From contig NZ_LMDA01000001.1 of assembly GCF_001424985.1 (NCBI RefSeq), positions 877,599 through 941,598 on the forward strand: a stretch of 64,000 nt of DNA, in the 5' to 3' direction. The stretch is from Rhizobium sp. Root1212 (GTDB taxonomy: Bacteria; Pseudomonadota; Alphaproteobacteria; Rhizobiales; Rhizobiaceae). The position numbers and the translations under genes were made by a program. The notes beneath the pieces were generated by a model, which did no database searches, had not been told where the DNA came from, and saw nothing but the letters and a program-made list of their open reading frames with translations. Shown piece by piece: positions 51,207 through 60,500 of the stretch. Every line of letters begins with the position of its first letter. The stretch's first letter is position 1.

Positions 51207-53735
51207 GTGAACCAGATCGATTCCGCAAGGGCCACCTATGAGCCCATCACACTTCCCGCTCCCTTCCTGCGCTGGTTCGCGGAAAAGGGCTGGAGCCCGC
51301 GCGCCCATCAGCTCGATCTGCTCTCACGGGTTCAGTGCGGCGAAAGCATGCTCTTGATCGCGCCGACCGGCGCCGGCAAGACGCTCGCCGGCTTCCTGCC
51401 CTCGTTGGTGTCATTGACGGAGCGCGGCAAGATACCCCCGGGATCGGCCTTTACCGGCATTCACACGCTCTACATCTCGCCGCTCAAGGCGCTGGCCGTC
51501 GATATCGAACGCAACCTGATGAAGCCGGTGACCGAAATGGGCCTGCCGGTGCGCATCGAAAACCGCACCGGCGACACGCCGCAGGCCAAGCGCCAGCGCC
51601 AGAAACTCAACCCGCCCGATATCCTGCTGACGACACCGGAACAGCTTGCCCTTCTCCTCGCCAACGGCGAGGCGGAGCGTTTCTTCAAGGATTTGCGATA
51701 CGTCGTCTTCGACGAACTGCATTCGCTCGTCACCTCCAGGCGCGGGCACCTGCTGTCGCTCGGACTTTCGCGGTTGCGGCGGCTTCAGCCGAACCTGCAG
51801 ACCATCGGCCTTTCCGCTACCGTCGCCGACCCCATGGACCTGCAGCGCTGGCTGGTGGCACAGGTGCCGGATGAAAACCGGCATGCCGGGCTCATCACCG
51901 TGACGGGGGGTGCCAAGCCCGAAATCAGTATCCTGAAGACCGAAGAGCGCGTGCCGTGGTCGGGCCACCAGGCAACCTATGCCATGCCGGCGGTCTATGA
52001 GGCGATACGCGATACGAAGACGACCCTGCTCTTCGTCAACACCCGCAGCCAGGCAGAGCGGCTTTTCCAGGAACTCTGGACCATCAACGACGATAATCTG
52101 CCGATCGCGCTGCATCACGGCTCGCTCGATGTCGCCCAGCGGCGGCGGGTGGAAGCGGCCATGGCCGAAAACAAGCTACGCGCCGTCGTCGCAACCTCGA
52201 CGCTCGATCTCGGCATCGACTGGGGCGATGTCGATATGGTGATCCATGTCGGCGCGCCAAAGGGGGCAAGCCGGCTTGCCCAGCGCATCGGTCGCGCCAA
52301 CCACCGCATGGACGAGCCGAGCCGCGCCCTCCTCGTGCCGGCAAATCGTTTCGAGGTGATGGAGTGCCAGGCGGCGCTCGATGCCAATTATCTGGGCGCG
52401 CAGGATACGCCGCCGGTCGGGCGTGGCGCGCTCGATGTGCTGGCCCAGCACGTGCTCGGCATGGCCTGCGCCGCCCCCTTCGATCCGCTCGATCTCTACG
52501 CTGAGATCACCAGTGCCTGGCCCTATGTCGATCTTTCCTGGGAGACCTTCGAACGCATTATCGATTTTGTGGCGACCGGCGGCTATGCGCTGCGCACCTA
52601 TGAACGCTACGCCAAAATTCGAAAGACCAAGGAAGGGCTTTGGCGCGTTTCCAACCCGCAGGTCGCCCAGCAATACCGGCTGAATATCGGCACGATCATC
52701 GAATCGCCGATGCTCAATGTACGTCTGGTGAAGCGCAATGCCCGCGGCACCCTTGGTCGCGGCGGCATGTCGCTCGGCAAGGTCGAGGAATATTTTCTCG
52801 AAATGCTGTCGCCGGGCGATACCTTCCTGTTTTCCGGCAAGGTGCTGCGCTTCGAAGGCATTCGCGAAAACGAATGCCTGGTGAGCCAGGGCTATACGCT
52901 CGATCCGAAAGTGCCGTCTTACGCCGGCGGCAAGTTTCCGCTCTCCACCTATCTCGCCGCGCAGGTGCGAAAAATGCTGGCGGACCCGAGCCGGCATGCG
53001 AGCCTGCCGGAGCAGGTGCGGGATTGGCTTTCGCTGCAGAAGGATTTCTCCCGCCTGCCGAAGGAGGACGAACTGATGATCGAGACCTTTCCGCACGGCA
53101 AGCGGCATTTCATGGTCTCCTATGCCTTCGAGGGCCGGCTGGCGCACCAGACGCTCGGCATGCTGCTGACCCGCCGTCTCGATCGGGCAGGCTTGAAACC
53201 CCTCGGCTTTGTCGCCACGGATTATTCGCTGGCGATCTGGGGTCTGGACGACATGGGCGCCGCGTTCAAAAAAGGTAAGCCATCGCTTTCCGAACTGTTC
53301 GACGAAGATATGCTCGGCGACGATCTCGAGGCGTGGCTGAACGAAAGCTTCCTTTTGAAACGCACCTTCCGCAATTGCGCCGTCATTGCCGGGCTCATCG
53401 ACCAGCGGCATCCCGGCAAGGAAAAGACCGGCCGGCAGGTGACGGTTTCGGCCGATCTCATCTACGACGTGTTGCGCAGCCATGAGCCCGACCACATCCT
53501 GCTCGAAGCCACCCGCAACGATGCGGCGACCGGGCTTTTGGATATCGGCCGGCTTGGGAATATGCTGATGCGAATCAAGAGCCATATCCGCCACCAACGG
53601 CTGGACCGGGTTTCGCCGCTGGCCGTGCCGATCATGCTGGAAATCGGCCGCGAAACCGTCGCCGGCGATGCGCAGGATGTCCTGCTGGCGGAAGCGGCAG
53701 ATGAACTGATGAACGAAATCATGGCTGGCCACTGA
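51207..53735 (+). CDS. Ligase-associated DNA-damage-response DEXH-box helicase (Lhr-type)
   Basis: 842 residues, GTG start at 51207. It has Walker A APTGAGKT (52-59), a DELH box (169-172), SAT motif in LSATVADP, and the late QRIGRANHR motif VI. A C-terminal Lhr-type helical extension follows. In Rhizobiales this helicase is encoded with an ATP-dependent DNA ligase, an MBL-fold exonuclease and PdeM. The order here is helicase then pdeM 28 bp downstream, but the ligase and exonuclease genes are not in the window. Confidence 0.93.
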   Translation: MNQIDSARATYEPITLPAPFLRWFAEKGWSPRAHQLDLLSRVQCGESMLLIAPTGAGKTLAGFLPSLVSLTERGKIPPGSAFTGIHTLYISPLKALAVDIERNLMKPVTEMGLPVRIENRTGDTPQAKRQRQKLNPPDILLTTPEQLALLLANGEAERFFKDLRYVVFDELHSLVTSRRGHLLSLGLSRLRRLQPNLQTIGLSATVADPMDLQRWLVAQVPDENRHAGLITVTGGAKPEISILKTEERVPWSGHQATYAMPAVYEAIRDTKTTLLFVNTRSQAERLFQELWTINDDNLPIALHHGSLDVAQRRRVEAAMAENKLRAVVATSTLDLGIDWGDVDMVIHVGAPKGASRLAQRIGRANHRMDEPSRALLVPANRFEVMECQAALDANYLGAQDTPPVGRGALDVLAQHVLGMACAAPFDPLDLYAEITSAWPYVDLSWETFERIIDFVATGGYALRTYERYAKIRKTKEGLWRVSNPQVAQQYRLNIGTIIESPMLNVRLVKRNARGTLGRGGMSLGKVEEYFLEMLSPGDTFLFSGKVLRFEGIRENECLVSQGYTLDPKVPSYAGGKFPLSTYLAAQVRKMLADPSRHASLPEQVRDWLSLQKDFSRLPKEDELMIETFPHGKRHFMVSYAFEGRLAHQTLGMLLTRRLDRAGLKPLGFVATDYSLAIWGLDDMGAAFKKGKPSLSELFDEDMLGDDLEAWLNESFLLKRTFRNCAVIAGLIDQRHPGKEKTGRQVTVSADLIYDVLRSHEPDHILLEATRNDAATGLLDIGRLGNMLMRIKSHIRHQRLDRVSPLAVPIMLEIGRETVAGDAQDVLLAEAADELMNEIMAGH

Positions 53736-53763
53736 GCGCCGCTAGAGACAACGACTGGACCGC

Positions 53764-54492
53764 ATGCACCGCCTTGCCTTCGCCAACAGGACCGCATCCG
53801 CCGCCTATCCGGCACTGTCGGAGCGGATCGAGATCAACGGGATCGCCGGCTTCTGCGACCCGCTAGGCGGATTGCATTTGCCCGATCTCGGCGTGCTCGT
53901 CGTTTCCGATCTGCATCTGGAAAAAGGCTCGGCCTTCGCCCGCCGCGGCATGATGCTGCCGCCCTACGATACGCTCGCGACGCTGCGCATCCTCGACGCG
54001 ATCGTTGCCCGGCACGATCCGAAGATCGTCATCAGCCTCGGCGACAATTTCCATGACCGGGTCGGCTCAAGCCTGATGCCATCCCAATTCCGCCAGATGA
54101 TCGAGGACATGGCGCGGGGGCGCGAATGGGTCTGGATCAACGGCAATCATGACCCGGATGGCGCCGCGACCCTACCCGGCATCTCGATGGATGTGCTGCA
54201 CCTCTCCAATCTGGTGTTTCGCCATGAGCCGTCGGCTGACAATGCTGAGGGCGAAATCGCCGGCCATCTCCACCCGGCCGCGACCGTCGTGCGCCGCGAA
54301 AAACGCGTCCGCCGCGCCTGTTTCGCGACGGATGGCACGCGGATGATCATGCCCGCCTTCGGCGTCACCACCGGCGGGCTGGATCTGCGCCACAAAGCGC
54401 TCACCGGCCTCTTCGACCGCCCTCGCCTCGTCGCTCATATGCTCGGGCGCGACCGGATCTACTCGGTACCGTTTGGAAACCTGGTAGGCTGA
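53764..54492 (+). CDS. pdeM: PdeM, ligase-associated calcineurin-like phosphoesterase
   Basis: 242 residues. The metal-binding motifs of calcineurin-like phosphoesterases are visible in order: VSDLHLEKG (D49, H51), SLGDNFHD, INGNHDPDG and EIAGHLHPA. PdeM is the endonuclease member of the ligase-associated repair module and is predicted to process nucleic-acid ends. It follows the helicase gene with a 28-bp gap, so they form an operon. Confidence 0.92.
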   Translation: MHRLAFANRTASAAYPALSERIEINGIAGFCDPLGGLHLPDLGVLVVSDLHLEKGSAFARRGMMLPPYDTLATLRILDAIVARHDPKIVISLGDNFHDRVGSSLMPSQFRQMIEDMARGREWVWINGNHDPDGAATLPGISMDVLHLSNLVFRHEPSADNAEGEIAGHLHPAATVVRREKRVRRACFATDGTRMIMPAFGVTTGGLDLRHKALTGLFDRPRLVAHMLGRDRIYSVPFGNLVG

Positions 54493-54501
54493 GACCACCC
54501 G

Positions 54502-55065
54502 CTAAGCTGCAGCACCGACCTTGTAACGCAAAATAACGCCCCCATTTTCCAACGGGCGGGCTTCCAGCAAGGCCATCGGCCGCGAATGACCGGATGGCTT
54601 GAAATGCGGATTGCCGCCGCCGAGCACGACGGGCACGAGGCAGAGGCGGATTTCGTCGATGAGGCCGGCGTCCAGCAGGCTGTCCACCAGTTCGGCGCTG
54701 CCGAAGATGAAGATGGTCTTTCCCGGCTGCTGCTTGAGTTTCGTCAGTTCCATGACCGGATCATGGACAAGACGGGTGTTGTTCCACGTTGCTTCCGTCA
54801 AGCTGCGGGAGACGCAGATCTTGGCGATGCCGTTCATCTGGGTCTTGATTTCGTCTTCCTCTTCCGCCGTCGTCCAGTAGGCAGCCATGCCTTCATAGGT
54901 CTTGCGGCCGAAGACCAGCAGGTCGCATTCATGACCGAGTTGCTGGCGGCTGAACTCCTCCAGATCGTTGCCCCAGACGAGTGTGTGGAACCCGATATCC
55001 CAAGGCTTGGTACCTTCGAAATAGCCGTCGAGCGTCATGAGATTCCAGACGATGAGCTTGCGCAT
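54502..55065 (-). CDS. Dihydrofolate-reductase-like (RibD C-terminal domain) protein
   Basis: 187 residues from the ATG at 55065, after a strong GGAGGAG. Features are the MRKLIVWNLMTLDGYFEG N-terminus, LLVFGRKTYEGMAAYW, and GKTIFIFGSAELVDSLLDAGLIDEI (core FIFGSAELVDSLL), which are the NADPH-binding elements of the RibD-C/DHFR fold. Such single-domain proteins are frequent in soil bacteria with no established substrate. It is converging on pdeM, 9 bp apart. Confidence 0.88.
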   Translation of the reverse strand: MRKLIVWNLMTLDGYFEGTKPWDIGFHTLVWGNDLEEFSRQQLGHECDLLVFGRKTYEGMAAYWTTAEEEDEIKTQMNGIAKICVSRSLTEATWNNTRLVHDPVMELTKLKQQPGKTIFIFGSAELVDSLLDAGLIDEIRLCLVPVVLGGGNPHFKPSGHSRPMALLEARPLENGGVILRYKVGAAA

Positions 55066-55237
55066 GACCTTCTCCTCCGAGCTGTCGCCAATCCGATTGC
55101 ATATTGCAATCAGTCGATCATAACAAAGTGCTCCTGAAATGCAATCGGCTGGAGACGCGCGAAAACATGCCGTGGCCGGAAGCCACGGCATTACAGCCGT
55201 TGGAACAGGGAAGGAGATATCGGGCCTTGCTGCCGTC

Positions 55238-55474
55238 TTAGAAGGCGTTGAAGGTCAGCGTCGTCAGCGAACGGTTGATGCCGGGCACGGTGGCGATGTT
55301 GTCGTTGATGAACTTGCCGATATCCTGGTCCTCATCGACATAGACCTTGATCATCAGGTCGTAGTCGCCGCTGGTCGAATACATCTCCGAGACGATTTCC
55401 TTGCGATAAATCTCGTCTGCGACCTCGTAGGTCTTGCCCGGCGCGCATTGCAGCTGAACGAAAATCGGCTTCAT
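55238..55474 (-). CDS. Stand-alone Lrp/AsnC ligand-binding (RAM) domain protein
   Basis: 78 residues matching only the C-terminal amino-acid-binding domain of Lrp/AsnC regulators (VQLQCAPGKTYEVADEI, SGDYDLMIKVYVDEDQDIGKF core GDYDLMIKVY, IATVPGINRSLTTL). There is no helix-turn-helix. Such SraA/RamA-type stand-alone domains form oligomers and may sense amino acids or modulate full-length Lrp proteins. A GGAGAG ribosome-binding site precedes the ATG. The gap 55066-55237 beyond it is without a gene. Confidence 0.9.
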   Translation of the reverse strand: MKPIFVQLQCAPGKTYEVADEIYRKEIVSEMYSTSGDYDLMIKVYVDEDQDIGKFINDNIATVPGINRSLTTLTFNAF

Positions 55475-55533
55475 GGATCACTCTCCTGATGTTTCCGTCG
55501 GAATAGCGCGTTTTCGGCCGCTCGCAAAGCGGA

Positions 55534-56316
55534 TCAATCGCGGCGGAAGACAACGCTGGCGACCCAGCCGGTGACGAGGGCGAGAAGCACGGCGACGATG
55601 CCGTAGAGGAACGGCCTTTTATGGGCGGCCTGGGTGATTGCCTCTTCGAGACCGGTCTTGACCACCCGAAGCGGCAAAGCCTTCGCGGCAACGAACACGC
55701 CCTCGCGGAAAAGATAGGCGCGCACCACATGCACGCCGTTCGGCACATCCGCGGGCAGGCGCACCGAGGCCTTGAACAGGCTGGAGCTGATGAACTGCAC
55801 GCCGCCGGGGTCGCGCTGGTAGACGCCGGTCGCCTCGCGCAGACGGCGGAAGGCATCCCTGAACTCGCCGACACTCGAGCCGTCGCCGATATAGCCCACC
55901 GGCGTCAGCGGCATATGGTTCACGCCGATGCCCATATTGTTCATCTGGTCGGGCGGGGCGATGGTCTCGATATCGCGGGTGCTCGACAACGAGTAGGATT
56001 CCGGCACCAGTTCGAAGGTCATCGAGCTGGTGTTGATCCAGATGCCGAAGATGCGCTGCTTCTTGCGCACCGTCGAACTTTCCTTCGGCCCTTCGAGCGC
56101 CACGACGATGTTGTATTTGCCTTGGGCCAGCAGATTGGCGTTGAAGCCATCGATGGCGCCGAAGATGGTGAGATCGGCACCGCGGAAATCCGAGGTGATG
56201 GCGATCTCGTCGGTGGAGATGCCGATATCGAGCTTTTCGGGGAAATCCTGCGGCTCGGCCTGCGCAGGGGCTGCAACGAAAAGCAGGAGCGGGAAAAGGG
56301 CGGCAAGGATGCGCAT
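55534..56316 (-). CDS. TIGR02186-family exported membrane-anchored protein
   Basis: About 260 residues from the ATG at 56316, which overlaps the stop of the TauE-like gene (TGATG). A signal peptide (about 1-20, ending AQA) precedes a beta-rich domain (DEIAITSDFRGADLTIFGAIDG core RGADLTIFGA, FGIWINTSSMTF, FRRLREATGVYQRDP core) and a C-terminal membrane anchor (PFLYGIVAVLLALVTGWVAS). This is the uncharacterised alphaproteobacterial family that regularly occurs next to a TauE/SafE permease. A longer frame through the TauE region is a shadow. Confidence 0.85.
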   Translation of the reverse strand: MRILAALFPLLLFVAAPAQAEPQDFPEKLDIGISTDEIAITSDFRGADLTIFGAIDGFNANLLAQGKYNIVVALEGPKESSTVRKKQRIFGIWINTSSMTFELVPESYSLSSTRDIETIAPPDQMNNMGIGVNHMPLTPVGYIGDGSSVGEFRDAFRRLREATGVYQRDPGGVQFISSSLFKASVRLPADVPNGVHVVRAYLFREGVFVAAKALPLRVVKTGLEEAITQAAHKRPFLYGIVAVLLALVTGWVASVVFRRD

Positions 56317-57242
56317 CAGTAGCCGAGCCCCGCGGAAACGACCGAATAGATTTCCTTCGGCGGGATGACGAGTTCGACGGCAAGCCGGATGCCGACGGCA
56401 AGCACCAGCAGCGCCAGCAGCGCGCGCAGCTGTTCGCCTCGCAGCCGCTGGCCGACGCGCACGCCATATTGCGCGCCGACGACGCCGGCGACCATCAGCA
56501 CGAAGGCAAGCACGATATCGACCGTATAGTTCGCCGTCGCCTGCACGATCACCGTATAGGCGGACACGAAGATGATCTGGAACAGCGAGGTGCCGACCAC
56601 GACATTGGTCGGGATGCGCAGGAGATAGATCATCGCCGGCACCATGATGAAACCGCCGCCGACACCCATGACCGAGGTGAGCACGCCGATGCAGAAACCG
56701 AGTGCCGCAACCGGGATAACGCTCAGGTAGATCTTGGATTTCTTGAAGCGCATCTTCAGCGGCAGGCGATGCACCCAGTTGTGATGGCCGGGCCGCTTGA
56801 GCTGGACCTGTTCGTTGCGGGCAGCGCGGCGCAGGGCATTGATGCTTTCCCACAGCATCAGCGAGCCGACGGTGCCGAGCAGCAGCACATAGGCGAGCGA
56901 AATCACGAGATCGAGCTGGCCGAGCCGGCGCAGCAGCGCAAACAGCCAGATGCCGACGGTCGCCCCGGCAAGACCACCGCAGAGCAGCACGGTGCCGAGC
57001 TTGATATCGATGGTGCCGCGCCGGAAATGGGTGATCGCGCCGGAAATCGAGGACGCCACGACCTGGTTTGCACCGGTGGCGACCGCGACGACGGGGGGGA
57101 TGTTGTAGAAGATCAGGAGCGGAGTGATCAGGAAGCCGCCGCCGACGCCGAACATGCCGGACAGGAAGCCCACGGCCGCGCCCATGCCGAGAATGATCAG
57201 GATATTGACCGACAATTCCGCAATAGGCAGGTAGATCGTCAC
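56316..57242 (-). CDS. TauE/SafE (TSUP) family transporter
   Basis: 308 residues, GTG start at 57242, with about eight membrane helices in two repeats. Family motifs are VGFLSGMFGVGGGFLITPLL (core GMFGVGGGF) and its repeat GVLTSVMGVGGGFIMVPAM (core MGVGGGFIM). The family moves sulfite, sulfoacetate and other sulfonate-linked anions. Its stop overlaps the TIGR02186 start by 1 bp, so both are expressed together, and the partner may be a periplasmic accessory. The substrate is not evident. Confidence 0.9.
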   Translation of the reverse strand: MTIYLPIAELSVNILIILGMGAAVGFLSGMFGVGGGFLITPLLIFYNIPPVVAVATGANQVVASSISGAITHFRRGTIDIKLGTVLLCGGLAGATVGIWLFALLRRLGQLDLVISLAYVLLLGTVGSLMLWESINALRRAARNEQVQLKRPGHHNWVHRLPLKMRFKKSKIYLSVIPVAALGFCIGVLTSVMGVGGGFIMVPAMIYLLRIPTNVVVGTSLFQIIFVSAYTVIVQATANYTVDIVLAFVLMVAGVVGAQYGVRVGQRLRGEQLRALLALLVLAVGIRLAVELVIPPKEIYSVVSAGLGY

Positions 57243-57508
57243 AACTCGAACCCCGATAAGCCGATACCACCTCGCCCGTTATGCCTGCGAGACCGCATCC
57301 AAATTCTTTTTTGCCCGGAAGGGCTGAACCGCGGCGACCATGATAGCCGTCCATGAATGAAGAGAGGGTTCATACCCGCTTAAATCATCGGCCTGCCGCA
57401 AATGCGCCCGCCCCGCCGCCAAGGCAGGGCAAGCACATCCGACATCCTGGCCTATTGGGCCAAACTTTTCCGGTTGCTCTGCGGCATTATTGGGGCCGCA
57501 GGCGTCGC

Positions 57509-60500
57509 TTATCCGTTCCGCTTCAGAAGTTCGCGAACGAGGGCGTCGTTGATCTGGCCGTTCGGCTCCTGACCGATCGATTTCTGGAAGGCCTTGATGG
57601 CGAGCGTCGTCTTCGTGCCGATCTTACCATCCGGCTTGCCGGCATCAAAACCGTTGTTGTTGAGGATCGCCTGGATGTTGCGGATCGCCTTGGACATGTC
57701 GACGGTGGCGGTCGTCGGGCTCTTGCCGAGCCAGGCGTCCGGTACGACGACGTTGTTGGCCTTGTCATCGACGTCCAAAGGCTTCCACGCTTCGAAGCGG
57801 GCCTTGGCGTCCTTCAGCTGCTCGGGCTTCATCGCCTTGGCGACGTCCTCGCGCTTCTGGGCGGCATCGGTGTCGCCACTCTTGGCAGCAGCCGCAAACC
57901 ACTTGTAGGACTCCGCCAGATCCTGCTTCACGCCATTGCCGCGCGCATAAAGGATCGCGAGATTGTACTGGCTGTCGCGCAGGCCGAGATCGGCCGCCTT
58001 GGCGAACCACTTGCCGGCCTCTGCGAAATCGGGCGCCGCTTCACCGCCGTTGGCGAGGATGACGGCAAGATTGTGCATGGCGCTGGCATTGCCCTTCCGG
58101 GCGGCATCCATATAGAGCGTCTTGGCCTTTTCGAGATCGCGGGAAACGCCGGTGCCCTTTTCATAGAGCGTCGCCAGTCGGTATTCGGCCGGAACGAGGC
58201 CCTGATCGGCGGCGCGCTGGTACCATTTGGCGGCCTCGGCAAGGTTTGCCTTGACGCCGCGACCTTCGGTGTAGATCGCGCCGACTTCGAAATAGGCGAG
58301 CGGATCGCCGCCCTTGACGGCCTCGACCAGCGCCGGCTGGGTGATTTCGGCGGGAACGGCGACCGGCTCGACCGGCTTTGCCGGGGCGGCGAAAGCATTG
58401 TCCGGCTGCGGCGGCGTGGCTGTGAAGCTGCCCGGCGCCATCGCGGTGTCCGTGGGGGACGTGAGCAGATCGGCGCCGTTCTTGGCAGGCTCCTGCGTCG
58501 CCGTTGCGGCTGCCATCGGTGCCGGCTCGGTGATCGCGGCACCGTCTTCGAGCGACTTGGCAGCAGGCTGTGCGGCGTTTTCGGGCGTTGCCGGTTCGAG
58601 GTCGCCATCCTGCGGCTGCAGGGTCGACAGCGGCGCGACCTCCTCCGTGGCCGGAGCAACGGCGGCATTCTTCGTTTCGACCTGCGCGGGGATTTCGGCC
58701 TGGACCGGCGCCTCGGCCTGCTGTTCGATGGCAACCGGGGCTGCGACCGGAGCGCGCTCGCCACGGATCAGCGTGTTGACCAGCGGATAGGACATGATGG
58801 CGAGCAACACGGCGCCGACCGCCATAAGGATCGGGCGGCGATGGCGGGCAAAGGCGCCACCGACCGGGGAAGCCGGCGCGGCGACACGGCCACGCTGGCC
58901 GAGCGTATCGGATTCTTCGACCGCAAGCTGGGCGGCACGGCGCGCGGCGGCGATGAAATCGGCCTTGTCAGCTTCGCCGGGCGCGATATCGCCGCGGTTT
59001 GCCTGACCGGCGCGCACGCGCTCGAGAATCTTCTTCACATCCGGCATGCCCGAACCGGGCTCAAGCAACTGGTTGGCGACATCGGGAGCGATCGTATCGG
59101 CAGCATCGATCGACGGCGTCGGCTCGACCGTCTGGCGGCTGTCGGCGCGTGCAACCTCGTTGCGCTTGCCGGCGAAACGCTGGGCGAGGCCTGCGAGCAG
59201 GCCCTTCTTCGCGACCGGGCGGGCTTCGGTGGAGATAGCGCCGTCTTCGGCGATATGGTCCTCGTCGCGGAGCGCCGTGACCACATCCTCATCCGCCGCC
59301 GTCTGCATCAGAACCGAGGGCGAAACCGAGCTTGCCTGTTCGCGCATGTCGCGCTTCAGGGGCTCCTGATCATTATATTGTGCGAAAGGGTCTTCGTAAT
59401 CCGGCTCGGCCGCCTTCGGCATCTGCGGCGGCACGAAGCCGGCCTCACGCATGCCGAACGGACGGGGAGCCTCGTCGCGATAGCCGCCGTCTTCGAGGCG
59501 TTCGAGCTTTTCAGCGATATGGACGAGGGTTTCGTGCAGCGCTTCGAAGGTGCGCGCGGTGCGCTCCTCGCTGGAGCGGCTGAGTTCTTCCAGAACCTTC
59601 AGATCGCCGGCGAGCGCCGAGATCGCGGCAATATCGCTACCGGCGGAAGCCGAGGGCATGCCGCCGGAGCGCTGATAGGCATCCATGACCGCTTCGGCCG
59701 CCTGGCGGGCGGCTTCGATGATGTATTCGTCGCTGGTCGCCAGATAATCTTCCAGCGCGCCCATGCGGTTTTCGAGATCGGCCGGCAGGCTTGCAACGGC
59801 TGATGCAACCGGGCGCGGCTCGCTGACGAGGGCGGAAAGATTGGCGATCTGATCCTGCAGGCCGCGCAGCGCCGTGCTGTCGTCGTAAGGGGCTGCATGG
59901 GTCTCTTCGAGACGGATGGCGATATCGGCCAGCTGGCCTTCCAGACGCGCGAAGCGATCGCCGATCGGATAGGCTTCCGTCGGGGCATCCAGCGCATCGA
60001 TGCGGCGGGCGAGATCGTCCAGACGCTCGGCCAGCGCCTCGTTGACATCGCCCTGATCGAGCGCATCGATCTTGCGGGAGATATCGCTGAGATAGCCGGT
60101 GAGATCGGGCTGGACGTTCTTCTGCGAGCGCTCGAACATCAGCGACAGCTGGTCGAGACGTTCTTCGAGGCGAACGGCCGCTTCTTCATTGGCAAGCTGC
60201 TCAACCCGGACGGCGAGCGCTTCGATGCGGTTCGACACGCCGTTGTCGGCCGGGCGCGACAGCATGTCGATCTGGTGGGCGAGATCGGCAAGGCGGTTTT
60301 CGACACGATCGACGGCGGCGGCATCGATGCTCGATGCCGTGCGGCCGCTGGAAACGATGGCGCGGCTGATCTCGTCGAGGCGCATGTCGAGATCGGCAAA
60401 GCGCGAGGCAAAACGGCTGTCATCCGGCTGCACATGACGGCTGAGCATTTCCACGGCCTGGGCCATGGAAACCAGCTTGTCTTCCAGCGCGTGGATGGCC

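Noticed and set aside
57353-59803. 816-codon plus-strand frame opposite podJ
   Set aside because: It is an antisense shadow of the podJ coiled-coil and SEL1 region; composition is Gly/Arg-rich with no domain.
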